Below, piece by piece: positions 11,821-22,259 of a DNA stretch of 64,000 bases (positions within the stretch are counted from its first letter, which is position 1; every line of letters starts with the position of its first letter). The translations under genes were made by a program, and so were the position numbers. The notes beneath the pieces were generated by a model. The model ran no database searches. It was not told the DNA's origin and worked only from the letters and a program-made list of their open reading frames with translations. Location of the stretch: positions 806,001 to 870,000 of the forward strand of contig BLAL01000285.1 in assembly GCA_015698045.1 (NCBI GenBank). Direction: 5' to 3'. This DNA comes from Rhizophagus clarus (taxonomy: Eukaryota; Glomeromycota; Glomeromycetes; Glomerales; Glomeraceae).

Positions 11821-11945
11821 GATCAAAGTTGCTGCACCTCAACGTTGGTGATCAGGTGACAACAAGTTTTTTTAAAAAAAAACTTGGCTAAGTCAGCAAC
11901 ATTTCATGTCGTTATGATTAATAACAAGTTAACTTAGTCATAACA
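11821..11945. repeat. Small foldback sequence beside the minisatellite
   Basis: GTTGCTG (about 11,829) and CAGCAAC (about 11,897) bracket a near-perfect palindrome made of CAAGTTTTTTT and AAAAAAAAACTTG. A second short inverted repeat, GTTATGA ... TCATAAC, follows at 11,911-11,944. It may be a MITE fragment next to the kinase relic; no target duplication was identified. Confidence 0.35.
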
Positions 11946-11947
11946 TG

Positions 11948-13014
11948 GAGTTGTAGAGATCCAAATAAAGAAGCTGCTTTAAAATATTTAAACAATTCAC
12001 AAAATATTATTGATAAATTACTAAATGAGGTATGAAATTTAATTTCCTATTAAAGTATTTTTTTTTAATTAATATATTAGTATTTAATAGGTTAAAGCAT
12101 ATTCAACTAGAATGACTGATATTGGTAACATTTTAAAAGTATATGGAATGTCTCAAGATCCAGATACAAAGAATTATTGTCCGGAGCGAAACTATATGTT
12201 TATGAAAGGTGATGATTAATTAAGGTCACGTGGCGATATCCATTTGTCCGCACACGTTACGTCACTTAAAATTTTGTGCTACATTAGTAAACAAAAATAA
12301 AAATAAAATTGCAATACGCTAAATGTAACACAATAAAATAAATATTTCGCTCCGGACTCTCAACGGTTTCCGTTTCCCTAGTATTATTGTTTTTTATTAT
12401 GCAGCAGGTGGAAATTTTAATTGGATGAATGTAAATGAAAATTATAAAGCTTTGGTTGGAAAAAAAAATTAAGATTATTATCTAATGTTACATATGGTCT
12501 TAAAGGAATTCATGAAAAAAAGATGATTCATCATGATTTTCATACAAGAAATATACTAATTGATAATTCTTTTATGGAAACATATGTTAACAAAACATAT
12601 ATTTCAGATATGGGATTATGCAGAAAAATTGATGATGTGAATCAAAATAATATCTACGGAGTTATGCCTTATGTAGCTCCTGAAGTATTAAGAAGAAAAC
12701 CTTCTACTCAAGCAGCGGATATTTATAGTTTTGATATGACCATGTATTTTGTAACAACTGGAAGACAAACTTTTGATAATTGTGCTCATGATTATTATTT
12801 AGCTAAACATATGTAAAGGAGTCAGACCTGAATTGATGAGTCAGAAGCCCCAAAAAGTTAGCAGAAAATTATAGAATTTTACACCTTTCTTCAAATAAGC
12901 ACTCATCTTCAAGCTATTTATACATCTCAATTATTTAATCCTTTTACAGAAAATCTTCCAGAATATATTGATAATTCAGAATGTTTAGATTGCACAATCC
13001 CTTAATTTTGCTAA
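11948..13014 (+). pseudogene. TKL-type protein kinase relic
   Basis: Remnant of one of the expanded glomeromycotan kinases. A first piece (about 11,950-12,029, DPNKEAALKYLNNSQNIIDKLLNE) is followed by an intron (about 12,030-12,090) and a piece with YGMSQDPDTKNY. After the inserted element, GGNFNWMN marks the hinge region. A continuous frame (12,523-12,816) holds the catalytic loop as HHDFHTRNIL (normally HRD), the DFG position as SDMGLC, the activation segment GVMPYVAPEVLRRKP, and DIYSF. The last helices are scattered beyond 12,820 (QAIYTSQLFNPFTENLPEYID). The glycine loop and lysine region are absent, and there are stops and frame changes, so it is a pseudogene. A Helitron2-like insert sits at 12,180-12,381. 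Confidence 0.75.
12180..12381 (+). mobile_element. 202-bp Helitron2-like non-autonomous element
   Basis: It starts TCCGGAGCGAAA and ends with the hairpin AACGG-TTT-CCGTT followed by TCCCTAG; the next flanking base is T. TTTCGCTCCGGAC (12,346-12,358), the inverted copy of the 5' terminus, lies just before the 3' hairpin. That asymmetric arrangement is typical of Helitron2/Helentron-type elements. Both ends match those of the larger element at 6830-8407, which lies in the opposite orientation. It has no coding capacity. Part of the interior near 12,192-12,210 resembles kinase sequence, so the exact 5' edge is uncertain. Confidence 0.55.
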
Positions 13015-14449
13015 ATTTATGTTCAGATATTATTATATTGAATATGATATACTATATTTACAATATAATTAATTAAAACATTTGCAATTAAAATATTTTT
13101 TGCTTTATATTGAATAGTATGAATAAATATTTTACTTGTACTAGTCAAATAAGACAAATCAACAATTTATAATAAATTCATTATTTGACCTTTACAACAA
13201 ATTTGAGATAAGTTAGTAATCAACTTATCATGACATAATAATCACTTGGTAAATGCCTATTTTTGTTGTAGCCATTTCTTTTTCGTCACTTGAAATAAAT
13301 AATGTTAGATTATTAATAAATGCAGTAAATGTGAATATGATTATTAAGTCTAAGTTACAACAAAATTTATACAATGAGCGGTAGATAAATTTTCTGATTC
13401 ATAATAATTGGTTACATACTTACGTTAAAAATTAAAATTATTTATTTCAACCCGTGATATATTTATAACATAATAGGTACATTTTAAATCAGCATTATTT
13501 GTTTAATAATAGCTGATAGAAAAGGTTTAATACTTATTTAAAATAATGACCTTTTATATGTTGTGATAAAGCATTATTATGGAAAACTGTCGAGTTGAAA
13601 AAACTTCATCAATTAGTAACGTGACAGTCAAGATATTGCTACCATTTGAACAATGTAGCTAAAAGTGTTTAGTTAAAAAAAGTTTGTTTCATATTAAAAG
13701 AATACTATAATTTATTGACTTATTATTAATCAAGTATTATCTTTGACAATGCTACATATGCCTCCTAAAATATTCAACATTCATCATAGTAATTAAGTGA
13801 AAAATATTATGACGATATTTGATGATTATGAAGAAGTTTCAGAATTACAAAATTAGTGGGAAAAGGGTTAGAATTTCTGTATAGACATTTAAAAGAATCG
13901 CTGATAAAGAAAATCCTTAAATTATTAATGCAAATTCTTTTGAAGCTTAGAAAATGTCCGCTATCCAAGGAAATTCTGAAAAGTAAAAATGAAAATTGTA
14001 TTGAACAAGTCAAGTGAGGAAAAAAAATCATATATTTATTAGTAAATACTGTATTTATATAAATTATTAACGTCAAATCTTCTAAATATGCTAATATAGT
14101 GTATTCGTTAAACATATTAAAAAAGGAACAAAATTATTTTTCACACATTTCTTAAACAAACGATTCAATATATCGATATTCGATATAACAATATGTCTGA
14201 AAATTTTGAATCGGCCGGAATTAAAAAAAAAAATAAAAATAAAAATCAAAATCAAAAATGACAGAAAAATAATAATGATTTTTTCTTTTTCTAAAAATGA
14301 GGGAACGTTAAAGCGGGTATAATCACATGTTCATAGTAAAGGTATTTGTCACCGGCATCACACCAGCATTTGTGTACTGTACGACATTACAACAATACAT
14401 AAAAGAAGATTTCTTTTATCTCTTGATTATTTTACTAATAATATCAAAA
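13015..14449. other. Intergenic, no clear gene
   Basis: AT-rich. Plus-strand frames around 13,820-13,990 show broken protein-like stretches (VGKGLEFLYRHLKESL) that may be gene debris but match nothing I know. The opposite-strand 102-codon frame over the same bases looks like its shadow. No RNA gene or repeat array was identified. Confidence 0.35.
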
Positions 14450-15722
14450 ATGCAAAGTACTGAAAATACAAACGAATGGATTAACTGGATTAAAGAAGCT
14501 ATTTCTAAAGGGTATTATAGATTTTATGAACACAAATATTTTAGTAAGGTTCAAAGAATTGGTGCTGGAGGATTCGGAAAAGTTTATCGTGTAAATTGGA
14601 AAAATTCAGAACAATGTTTAGCGTTAAAATCCTTTTTTGATCTTAGCAATATCACTGCAAAAGAAATCGTTCATGAAGTATAAATTATAAGTATAGCATT
14701 TTTAATAATCGTAATTCGTAATATGTGTTTACTATATAAAAATTAATATTTGCAATGTTTATATTTTAGCTCAAGCTTCAACGTGATATACAATTTCATA
14801 ACAATATTATCAAATTCTATGGAATTGCGCAATTTGATCCAGGTAACAATAAAATATTAAAATGTAATAATTTTGCAAAATACACTGCATCTAAAAAATT
14901 GTTATTTATTTCATTCATAATTAGAAAATCAAGATTCTCAATCAAAGAATTACTTGTTAGTGATGGAATATGCAGATTCTGGTACCCTGAAAAACTATTT
15001 GAAGGAAAATTTCAATAACCTTACTTGGGATAATAAATATAATTTGGCGTACCAGTTGACTTGTGCCGAGTCGTGTTTACATAATGAAGGAATTGTACAT
15101 CATGATTTGGTAATTTACATTACTTGATTATAAAAAATGTACTATAGTATTTTTAACATATATCTTTTTAATAGCATTCTGATAATGTATTGGTCCATCA
15201 AAACACTGTCAAATTATCCGATTTTGGGTGATCAAAGAGAATTGAATCGTCATCTAGCACAAAATCAAAATTTTTTGGAATAATTCCTTACGTTGATCCA
15301 AAGAAATTTAATGGACGAAAAAACAATAAAAACTCAAAACAGACATGGTCATCAAATGAAAGAAGCGACATTTATAGTGTTGGTGTGCCATTTTGGGAGA
15401 TATCTAGTGGGCAGCAACCATTCTCGACTGAAGAATATGATATTGAATTGGTTTTAGAAATTTCGCAAGGTCGTAGAGAAAAGCCCATTCCCAACACACC
15501 TGAAAATTATATTAAAATTTACACTGGTATGTATACTTTAATTAAAAATTTGGCGAACTTTCATTAATTGTAATATAGATATTATTTACAATACATGATT
15601 TCTTATTTTTAGAATGTTGGGATGGTGAGCCAGATAATCGTCCAACCATAAATCAAGTATTAGAAAGGTTAGGAGAAATTATGATAAAAACAAACATAAT
15701 AACCGAAAATTATCAGAAATGA
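14450..15722 (+). pseudogene. TKL-type kinase gene without Sel1 tail, broken in the DFG loop
   Basis: Five exons parallel those of the intact copies: 14,450-14,677, 14,770-14,842, 14,925-15,109, 15,175-15,526 and 15,613-15,722. The kinase domain is nearly complete: the glycine loop GAGGFGKVYR, the lysine in LALKSFF, the catalytic loop HHDLHSDNVL (Arg of HRD replaced by His), SDFG, IIPYVDPKKF, and the C-lobe DIYSVGVPFWE. A TGA directly follows SDFG, where the copies have TTA (Leu), so no full kinase can be made. The frame ends right after the last kinase helix (ENYQK, then TGA at 15,720); the linker and Sel1 repeats present in copies A and B are absent. The duplicated unit A begins a few bases later. 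The gene may be recently dead, since splice sites are intact. Confidence 0.8.
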
Positions 15723-15728
15723 TTTAAA

Positions 15729-17290
15729 CCAGTATAGCAGCACCTAATTAAAAATATAGACTATTTGTACTATGATATTAACAATAATCAAAAATTTTGA
15801 CAAGATACTATCATTTCAACTGTCCATATACATGTAAATTCCAGTTTATTCTGTAATAAATTGGCTTGAAATTTGCACCTCAGTAAGTTCTTTGGTATAC
15901 CATTGTGTTGAATTACAATAATTAAGACCTAGGATTTGGTAGGACTACCAAAATCGAATTAATCAAATCAGACTCAATTATACTCGATTGTCAATTAAAA
16001 AATCGAAACTACAGTGCCAGCCCAAATTATAAAAACGTGTAATGCGAAAATATTGTAGTGTTGCAACGCATGATATGCTATATTTGGTAATTCTGACTGA
16101 TCCTAAAGTAGACCGCGGTCCTACACAAGATCCGGTATGTCACTTTAAGGTAAGATAGTGGTTTTTTAGGACTGATGACCTCCTTTAGCCACAAAACTTA
16201 ATGATGCACAATCGATTGGAAACGATTAGTTGGAATCGAAACTTAATCGATTCTAAAATCGATACTAATTATGGGAATCGCCTAATCTGTTTATTCACAA
16301 CGTTGTCTTCTTCATAATTAAACTAAATACTACCTCACCTCAATTTAAAGACGCTATTGACATGTATAAACACAAAATTAGATAAACCACTAAAAAATTA
16401 TTAATAATAAGTTAAAATTATTAGCCACAATTAATCAAAACAACTGAAATCAGATAATTATTTCTTATTAATCAATAATGATCACTAATTACTGGTCTTT
16501 TAATCATAATTTGAACGTTTATCGTTTATCTCTTGTATTTTTTTTTTTTTTTTTTTTTTATTGTGATTAATCTTTATAATGATGATGATCAAGAAAATTT
16601 AATTTTTTTTTAATAATTTATTTGCTCCTGATTAATCACCCTTTATCCTTGAACCTAACTCAATCAAACAAATTTACAAATTTGTTTTAAGTTGTACTGA
16701 TAATTTATTATGTATTGATTTTGATTTTATTAATAGTATAAAACAAACGCAAACTATTTATAGTATAAATAATAAATAAAACAACTTTATATATATCGTG
16801 CGCCATAATAATTATCCGGCAAATTAACATATTCAAAATGTGCATTACATCAATATTTTAATTTGATGAAGCTCAAAAGTAGCTCAAAGCCTCAAACACG
16901 GTGAACATGCGCAGCAACTCTGAAACTAATACTATTTCATCGATTTAGAATCCATAAAATTTTTTTAAGATCTAAAATAATTTTTTTTTTTAAAGGGTTA
17001 TTTCCTAATTTTAAATATACTCTTTTTATTAATTTTTACATATTGTTGATGCAGGCATTATAATTGTAAAAGTGACTGGGGTCGATCTTGACCTTTTAAA
17101 TATCACGTACATTTTTTTTTTCATACATAATTTAAGCCAAAATAGAATTGAATTTACGAATCATATGATATGCACTGCAATTATGCACAATGGCTTTTGT
17201 TTGTATAACGATACAAAATTTTATATATATTTAGGAAAGTCAATAACAATCATTTTTCTCCTCATTATTGTACTCTACAATTGACTAAAA
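15729..17290. repeat. Upstream part of duplicated unit A
   Basis: From about 15,737 (AGCACCTAATTAAAAA) this non-coding stretch is collinear with 53,144-55,197, with many substitutions and small indels (roughly 90% by eye). Shared landmarks are GTGCCAGCCCAAATTA, GATGCACAATCGATTGG, a long T run (16,533-16,560), CGTGCGCCATAATAATTATC and GTGACTGGGGTCGATC. The last 200 bp before the kinase ATG are much more similar between copies than the rest, so promoter elements probably lie there. Unit B has an extra MITE at 53,277-53,744 that is absent here. Confidence 0.75.
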
Positions 17291-19753
17291 ATGCAAAACG
17301 CAAACGAATGTATTAACTGGATTGAAGAAGCTATTGCTAAAGATTATTTTAGATTATATAAACATGAATATTTAAGTAACGTTCAAAAAATCGGTACTGG
17401 AGGATTTGGAAAAGTTTATCGTGCGAGTTGGAGAAATTCAGAACAATATTTTGCGTTGAAATCCTTTTTTAATATTGATGACGTCACCGCAAAAGAAATA
17501 GTTCATGAGGTATTGACTGATTATATAATATAACATTATAATATTCATAATACTATATATATATGTTTTTATTAAGTATATTTAAATCCTAGCTTAAGCT
17601 TCAACGAGATATACAATTTCATAATAACATAATTAAATTCTACGGAGTTGCAAAATTTGACCCTGGTATGATAATTATATGTTGAGTATTTTAATTTTTC
17701 AAAAATGTAATTTAATAATATTTATTTTATTTATTATTAGAAAATGTCAATGTTCCCTCAAAAAATTATTTGCTAGTGATGGAGTATGCTGATTCTGGTC
17801 CTCTTAAAGATTATTTAAAAGAAAACTTCAATATTCTTACTTGGAACGATAAATACAACTTAGCATACCAATTAGCTTGTGCCGTGTCATGTTTACATAA
17901 CGAAGGAATAGTGCATCGTGACTTGGTAATTTACTTTATTGATTTTAAATTATTATTGTAAAAATCTTTTTATATTTTTTAACATCGTAACATATTTATA
18001 GCACTCTGGCAATGTATTGGTCCATCAAAATATTATCAAGTTGTCTGACTTTGGGTTATCAAAGAGAATTGAATCATCTTCAAACACACAATCAAAACTT
18101 TTTGGAATAATTCCTTACGTTGATCCAAAAAGATTTAGTGGACGAAGAAAGAATAAAAACCAAACGCAGATATATTCATTAAATGAAAAAAGGGACGTCT
18201 ATAGTATCGGCGTATTATTCTGGGAGATTTCCAGTGGTAAACCTCCTTTTTATGCCGAAGGTGAAAAATATGATCTTGACTTAGCTATAGAAATTTTACA
18301 AGGACTTAGAGAAGATCCTACTCCTGACACACCTGAAGATTACATTAAAATTTATACTGGTATGTAATACTCTTTGATAAAAAAAAATTGGAAATTCATT
18401 AATTATATTATTTTATACTATTATATGCTTTTTTTAGAATGTTGGAATGGAGAACCAGATAAGCGTCCAACCATCAATAAAGTAGTAGAAAGATTAAAAG
18501 AAATTATAACAAAAATGAATGTATTAACAAAAAATTATCAAACAGAATTAAGTCCTCAATCAACATCAACAGATGATCAAAATTTTAATCCAGCCAATAT
18601 TAGTACTTCTTCAAACACTAACAATTCATTACATGGGGAAATGTCTCAAATTATACAAAACTTTAATCCAGCTAATATTGATACTTCTTCAAACACTGAT
18701 AATTCATTACATGGAGAGATGTCTCAATTTATACAAGATTTTGATAAAATGAATACAAAAGAAGTATTATTTACAACCTTATCAAATGAAAATATAAGTA
18801 TAATAATTAATGATATAGTAAATTATATTTTCAAAATACTTAATGAAGGAAAAGAAACTACATTAATCAAAGATCTTAAAAACATTCTTGATTATTTTAA
18901 TAAAAATAATATAAATTCACGAGAAATTTATGATTGGTTATTAATTAATCAAAATAATTCAGATTCTATATTTTTACTTGGATATTTTAATTATTTAGGA
19001 ATTGAGACTAATGAAGATAATAAAAAAGCATTTGATTTGTTTATTAATGCATCGGAACAAAGTCATACATTGGCACAATTTTATGTTGGATTATATTATG
19101 AGACTGGTCGTGGAACCGTAAAAGATGAAAAGTTAGCTCTTACATATTATGAAAAAATAGCCGATATGGGTTATGTGATAGGATTATTAAAAATTGGTTA
19201 TTTCTATGATAAAGGTATTGCGGTCAGTACTAACAAGCAAAAGGCAATTGAATTCTATCAACAAGCAGCAAATTTAGGAAATATTATAGCTAAATATAAT
19301 CTTGCTATTATGTATGAAAATGGAGAAGGGGTTGATAAAGATTATGACAAAGCAATTGAATTATATCACAAGGCAGCAAATTCAGGATATAGTTCTGCTC
19401 AATTTAATCTTGCTCTCATGTATAAAAATGGAGAGGGAGTTGATAAAGATTATGAAAAAGCAATTGAATTATATCACAAGGCAGCAAATTCAGGAGATAG
19501 TGATGCTCAATTTAATCTTGCTAATATGTATGAAAATGGAGAAGGAGTTGATAAAGATTATGAAAAAGCAATTGAATTATATCACAAGGCAGCAAATTCG
19601 GGACATAGTTATGCTCAATATAATCTCGCTATTATGTATGAATATGGAAAAGGAACTGAGAAGAATATAAATCAAGCAATTTATTGGTATGAAAAATCTG
19701 CTAAACAAGGAGATCAAGATGCTCAAAACAAATTAGAAAAATTAAGAAAGTGA
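17291..19753 (+). CDS. TKL-type protein kinase with C-terminal Sel1 repeats (copy A, 716 aa)
   Basis: Predicted Ser/Thr (TKL-group) kinase fused to tetratricopeptide-like Sel1 repeats, a signalling architecture greatly expanded in arbuscular mycorrhizal fungi. Exons: 17,291-17,509, 17,593-17,665, 17,741-17,925, 18,002-18,359 and 18,438-19,753, all GT-AG, one frame, 716 residues. The kinase domain spans about residues 28-295: G-loop GTGGFGKV (35-42), catalytic Lys57 (ALK), HRDLHSGN (156-163), DFG (175-177), VDP in place of the APE motif, and DVYSIGVLFWE. A Ser/Thr/Asn-rich linker (about 300-400) holds a roughly 30-residue tandem duplication (QNFNPANI...SLHGEMSQ twice). Seven 36-residue Sel1 repeats (about 452-702) follow, four of them nearly identical (NGEGVDKDYEKAIELYHKAANSG). 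Arg replaces the usual Ser before DVYS. It looks functional. Downstream lies a 31-kb transposon nest. The substrate is unknown. Confidence 0.92.
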
Positions 19754-19810
19754 ACCATATACTGTTTTTCTATTTAAACATATCATTAAACTATATCAAA
19801 TTGAATACAC

Positions 19811-20318
19811 TGTTAGACGAATGATTCGCATTTACATGATAATGAATATTAATATTACTGCGCCATAAATGATCGATGTAGTATATAAAGTATATTAAGT
19901 ATATTTAGTATATTTAGTATATATTTCTTATATATCATTTATAGTATATATAGTACTTATTTCTTATATTTTTTTTATTATTTAAATTTCTTATATATTA
20001 TTTATTATATTTATATCTTTTATATCTTATATTATTTATATATTTAAATGGAGTTTAATTTGTATAAATATCTTGAATATTCGCTTAAAAGTAGAGAGGA
20101 AGTTCAGACAATTTGTTTATAATAAAGTTGTAATTGCAAGTGTTATAAGATTGCCTTATTGTATAAGTTGTTAACGTACCTACAACTAATAAAGATACAT
20201 TTTAATTATCGAATACACTGCCTTTTAGCGTGTAAGGAATTGATTGGAATACTTCATAGCTTGTGTCTTCCTGAAGATATTCATAATTCACTGCTCGACA
20301 GACTGAATTGGTGAACAA
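19811..20318 (+). repeat. 5' LTR of the Ty3/gypsy element
   Basis: Begins TGTTAGACGAATGATTCG and ends TTGGTGAACA(A). It contains a TATATTTAGTATA-rich block in its first half and a match to the 3' LTR over its full length. TTGGTGATTCCTG follows directly, where a primer-binding site is expected; I could not assign it to a tRNA. Confidence 0.88.
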
Positions 20319-20759
20319 TTGGTGATTCCTGTCAGGTTAATTTGAATAATAGTAAATGTATGCCATATTACAACTTAACTAAGAATCAAAAGAAAGCACA
20401 TTTAAAGAAATATCGTCAAAGAATAACTATTAAAAAATGAGAAAATTATTGTAACTTGTATTATCCTGTTGATATAATACCAGTTGATAACATACCAAAC
20501 GGATTTCATCTATTTTGGCTTTGAATTTTGGTACATCATACTGCGGAACAGTATATAGGCGCTACAGTTGCTATGTTTAAAATATTGTCAGAAGAATTAA
20601 ATATTATTGTAAACGCAACTACAAGTATTGTAAAAAGTATAAGATACTGAGAAATCACTATACCATTTTTAGAACTATCTTTTTATTTGCATAAATTATT
20701 TGAGCTTACCAACAGTTTTCAAAGTCTTCCAACTGCAGAATAAATAGTTACTGTACATC

Positions 20760-21760
20760 AAATCTTCCATAATACTCAACCAATTCCAAATCTTAACATG
20801 GCTATCACAAATGATCAAATGAAGGCGCTCTTATTGGAAAACTGCCCTTACAGATGTGCATCATAAAGCTCAAGCAACAAATGCTGTGCTTACTGCTTTA
20901 CAGGCAGCTACTACTAATCGTGCTACTAAAATAGTAGAAGTACCACCATTTTATGGAAATGACAAGAAGGATCCTAATGAATGGATCGATATTTTTATTC
21001 AAGCCTATACAACTAATGGATGGGCAGATGCCAGAAGAGTAGCTTTGGCTGCAGGACATTTGAAGGAAGCTGCTTATGATTGGTATCAAAATGACAAGAT
21101 AAATATAACTCAATGGAAAGGAGACCCTGCCAACTCCTTTAAAGAAAGACTTATTGCTTACTTTGCTACGCCGGCCTGAAAGAATCAATGGGCAAGGGAA
21201 TTACAAGGAGTAAAACAGAAGGAAAGAGAATCAATTGAGAATTACTCACGACACTTTAAAAAACTTTTAAATAGAGCAACTACAGGAAATGTTTTAGCTG
21301 ACCAACATCAAGTCAACTACTTTATCAACGGATTGTCTCCAATCTATGTCAGTCAAGTAGTATTGGCTTCTCCAGCCACCTTAGCTGCTGCTATTGATCA
21401 AGCTAAACTAGTAGAATCAGGTGTAAAATATACCCTATTAAATGCAATGCCAAAGGAAGAAATTCCAATTTCCTCTACCTCGCAAAGTATTGTTGCATCA
21501 GCATCTGTTCCAACTCCAGTTATCCAAGTAGAAAATAGTCTTAAAAATGAACTTGATGCTCTCACAAAGCAAATGCAACAGTTATCCATTAACTATGCAA
21601 ATTTGTCTGCGTCTGTTACCAGAACTCCTTGATTTAATTAATCAAATAATCGTACTCCTTGCCCAGAAAATATTAATAGACCTAGAAACAAAAGAAAAGT
21701 GACTTGTTTCAAGTGTGGGAAATTAGGACATTATACCAGGTAATGTACCGCTCCAGGAAA
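20760..21760 (+). mobile_element. Ty3 Gag region
   Basis: Capsid-like part: PPFYGNDKKDPNEWIDIF and RVALAAGHLKEAAYDWYQ are typical of Ty3 Gag (compare the W-hinge and the L-x-G-x-A-x-x-W motif). A CCHC zinc knuckle (CFKCGKLGHYTR) lies near 21,708-21,745. Part of the fossil element; the region is not fully open. Confidence 0.8.
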
Positions 21761-22259
21761 CAAACGTCCCAACCAAGTTCAATTTCAATCTAATAGAAAT
21801 AATCAACAACCTGTTAATTTTATAGACTATGAAGAAGAGTGTTATGAAACTGATGAGTATGAAGAATACGATGATGAATTTGAAACAGTAATTTATGCTT
21901 TTAAGAGGAAAGAACCCTACCAAAGAGAAGTTCGAGAAGTAAAAAGAAGAGCTATGCCTCGCTCCAAATCTCAAAAAGAAGAACAAACTAGATTTGTCCC
22001 AGACGTAGAAATGCAAGATGCTGAGCCTTTAAAAGTTAAAAAAGTTAGAAGAAAAATGTTGCCAGCTCCAATTGAGCAACTTACCGAATTTAATATTACA
22101 AATTACTTGAAAGATTTGCCCTGTGGATTGTCAGTAGGACAAGCTGCGCATGAGATCCCTAAGTATCATTTGGGACTAATCTGAGCTGTTAGAAGAACCA
22201 GGGAAAAAGAAACTAATTTTATTGAAAGAAATGATTCCCCTGATTTTGATCAAACTACT

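Noticed and set aside
10990-11859. Two overlapping long open frames of 255-289 codons rich in Ser, Phe, Pro and Leu
   Set aside because: They lie on the pyrimidine minisatellite. Stop codons require A, which is nearly absent, so two frames stay open together. The product is a repeat of the DNA period with no protein character.
13807-14115. 102-codon minus-strand frame
   Set aside because: The Phe/Ile-rich product has no family resemblance, and the plus strand over the same bases looks more protein-like in broken frames; probably a shadow.
14450-15722. Functional pseudokinase (HHD instead of HRD)
   Set aside because: The in-frame TGA directly after SDFG removes half of the kinase domain, so a regulated inactive kinase is unlikely.
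19302-19670. 122-codon frame rich in Met, Lys and Ile repeats
   Set aside because: It is an out-of-frame reading of the tandem Sel1 repeats of kinase copy A; its regularity comes from the 108-bp DNA period.
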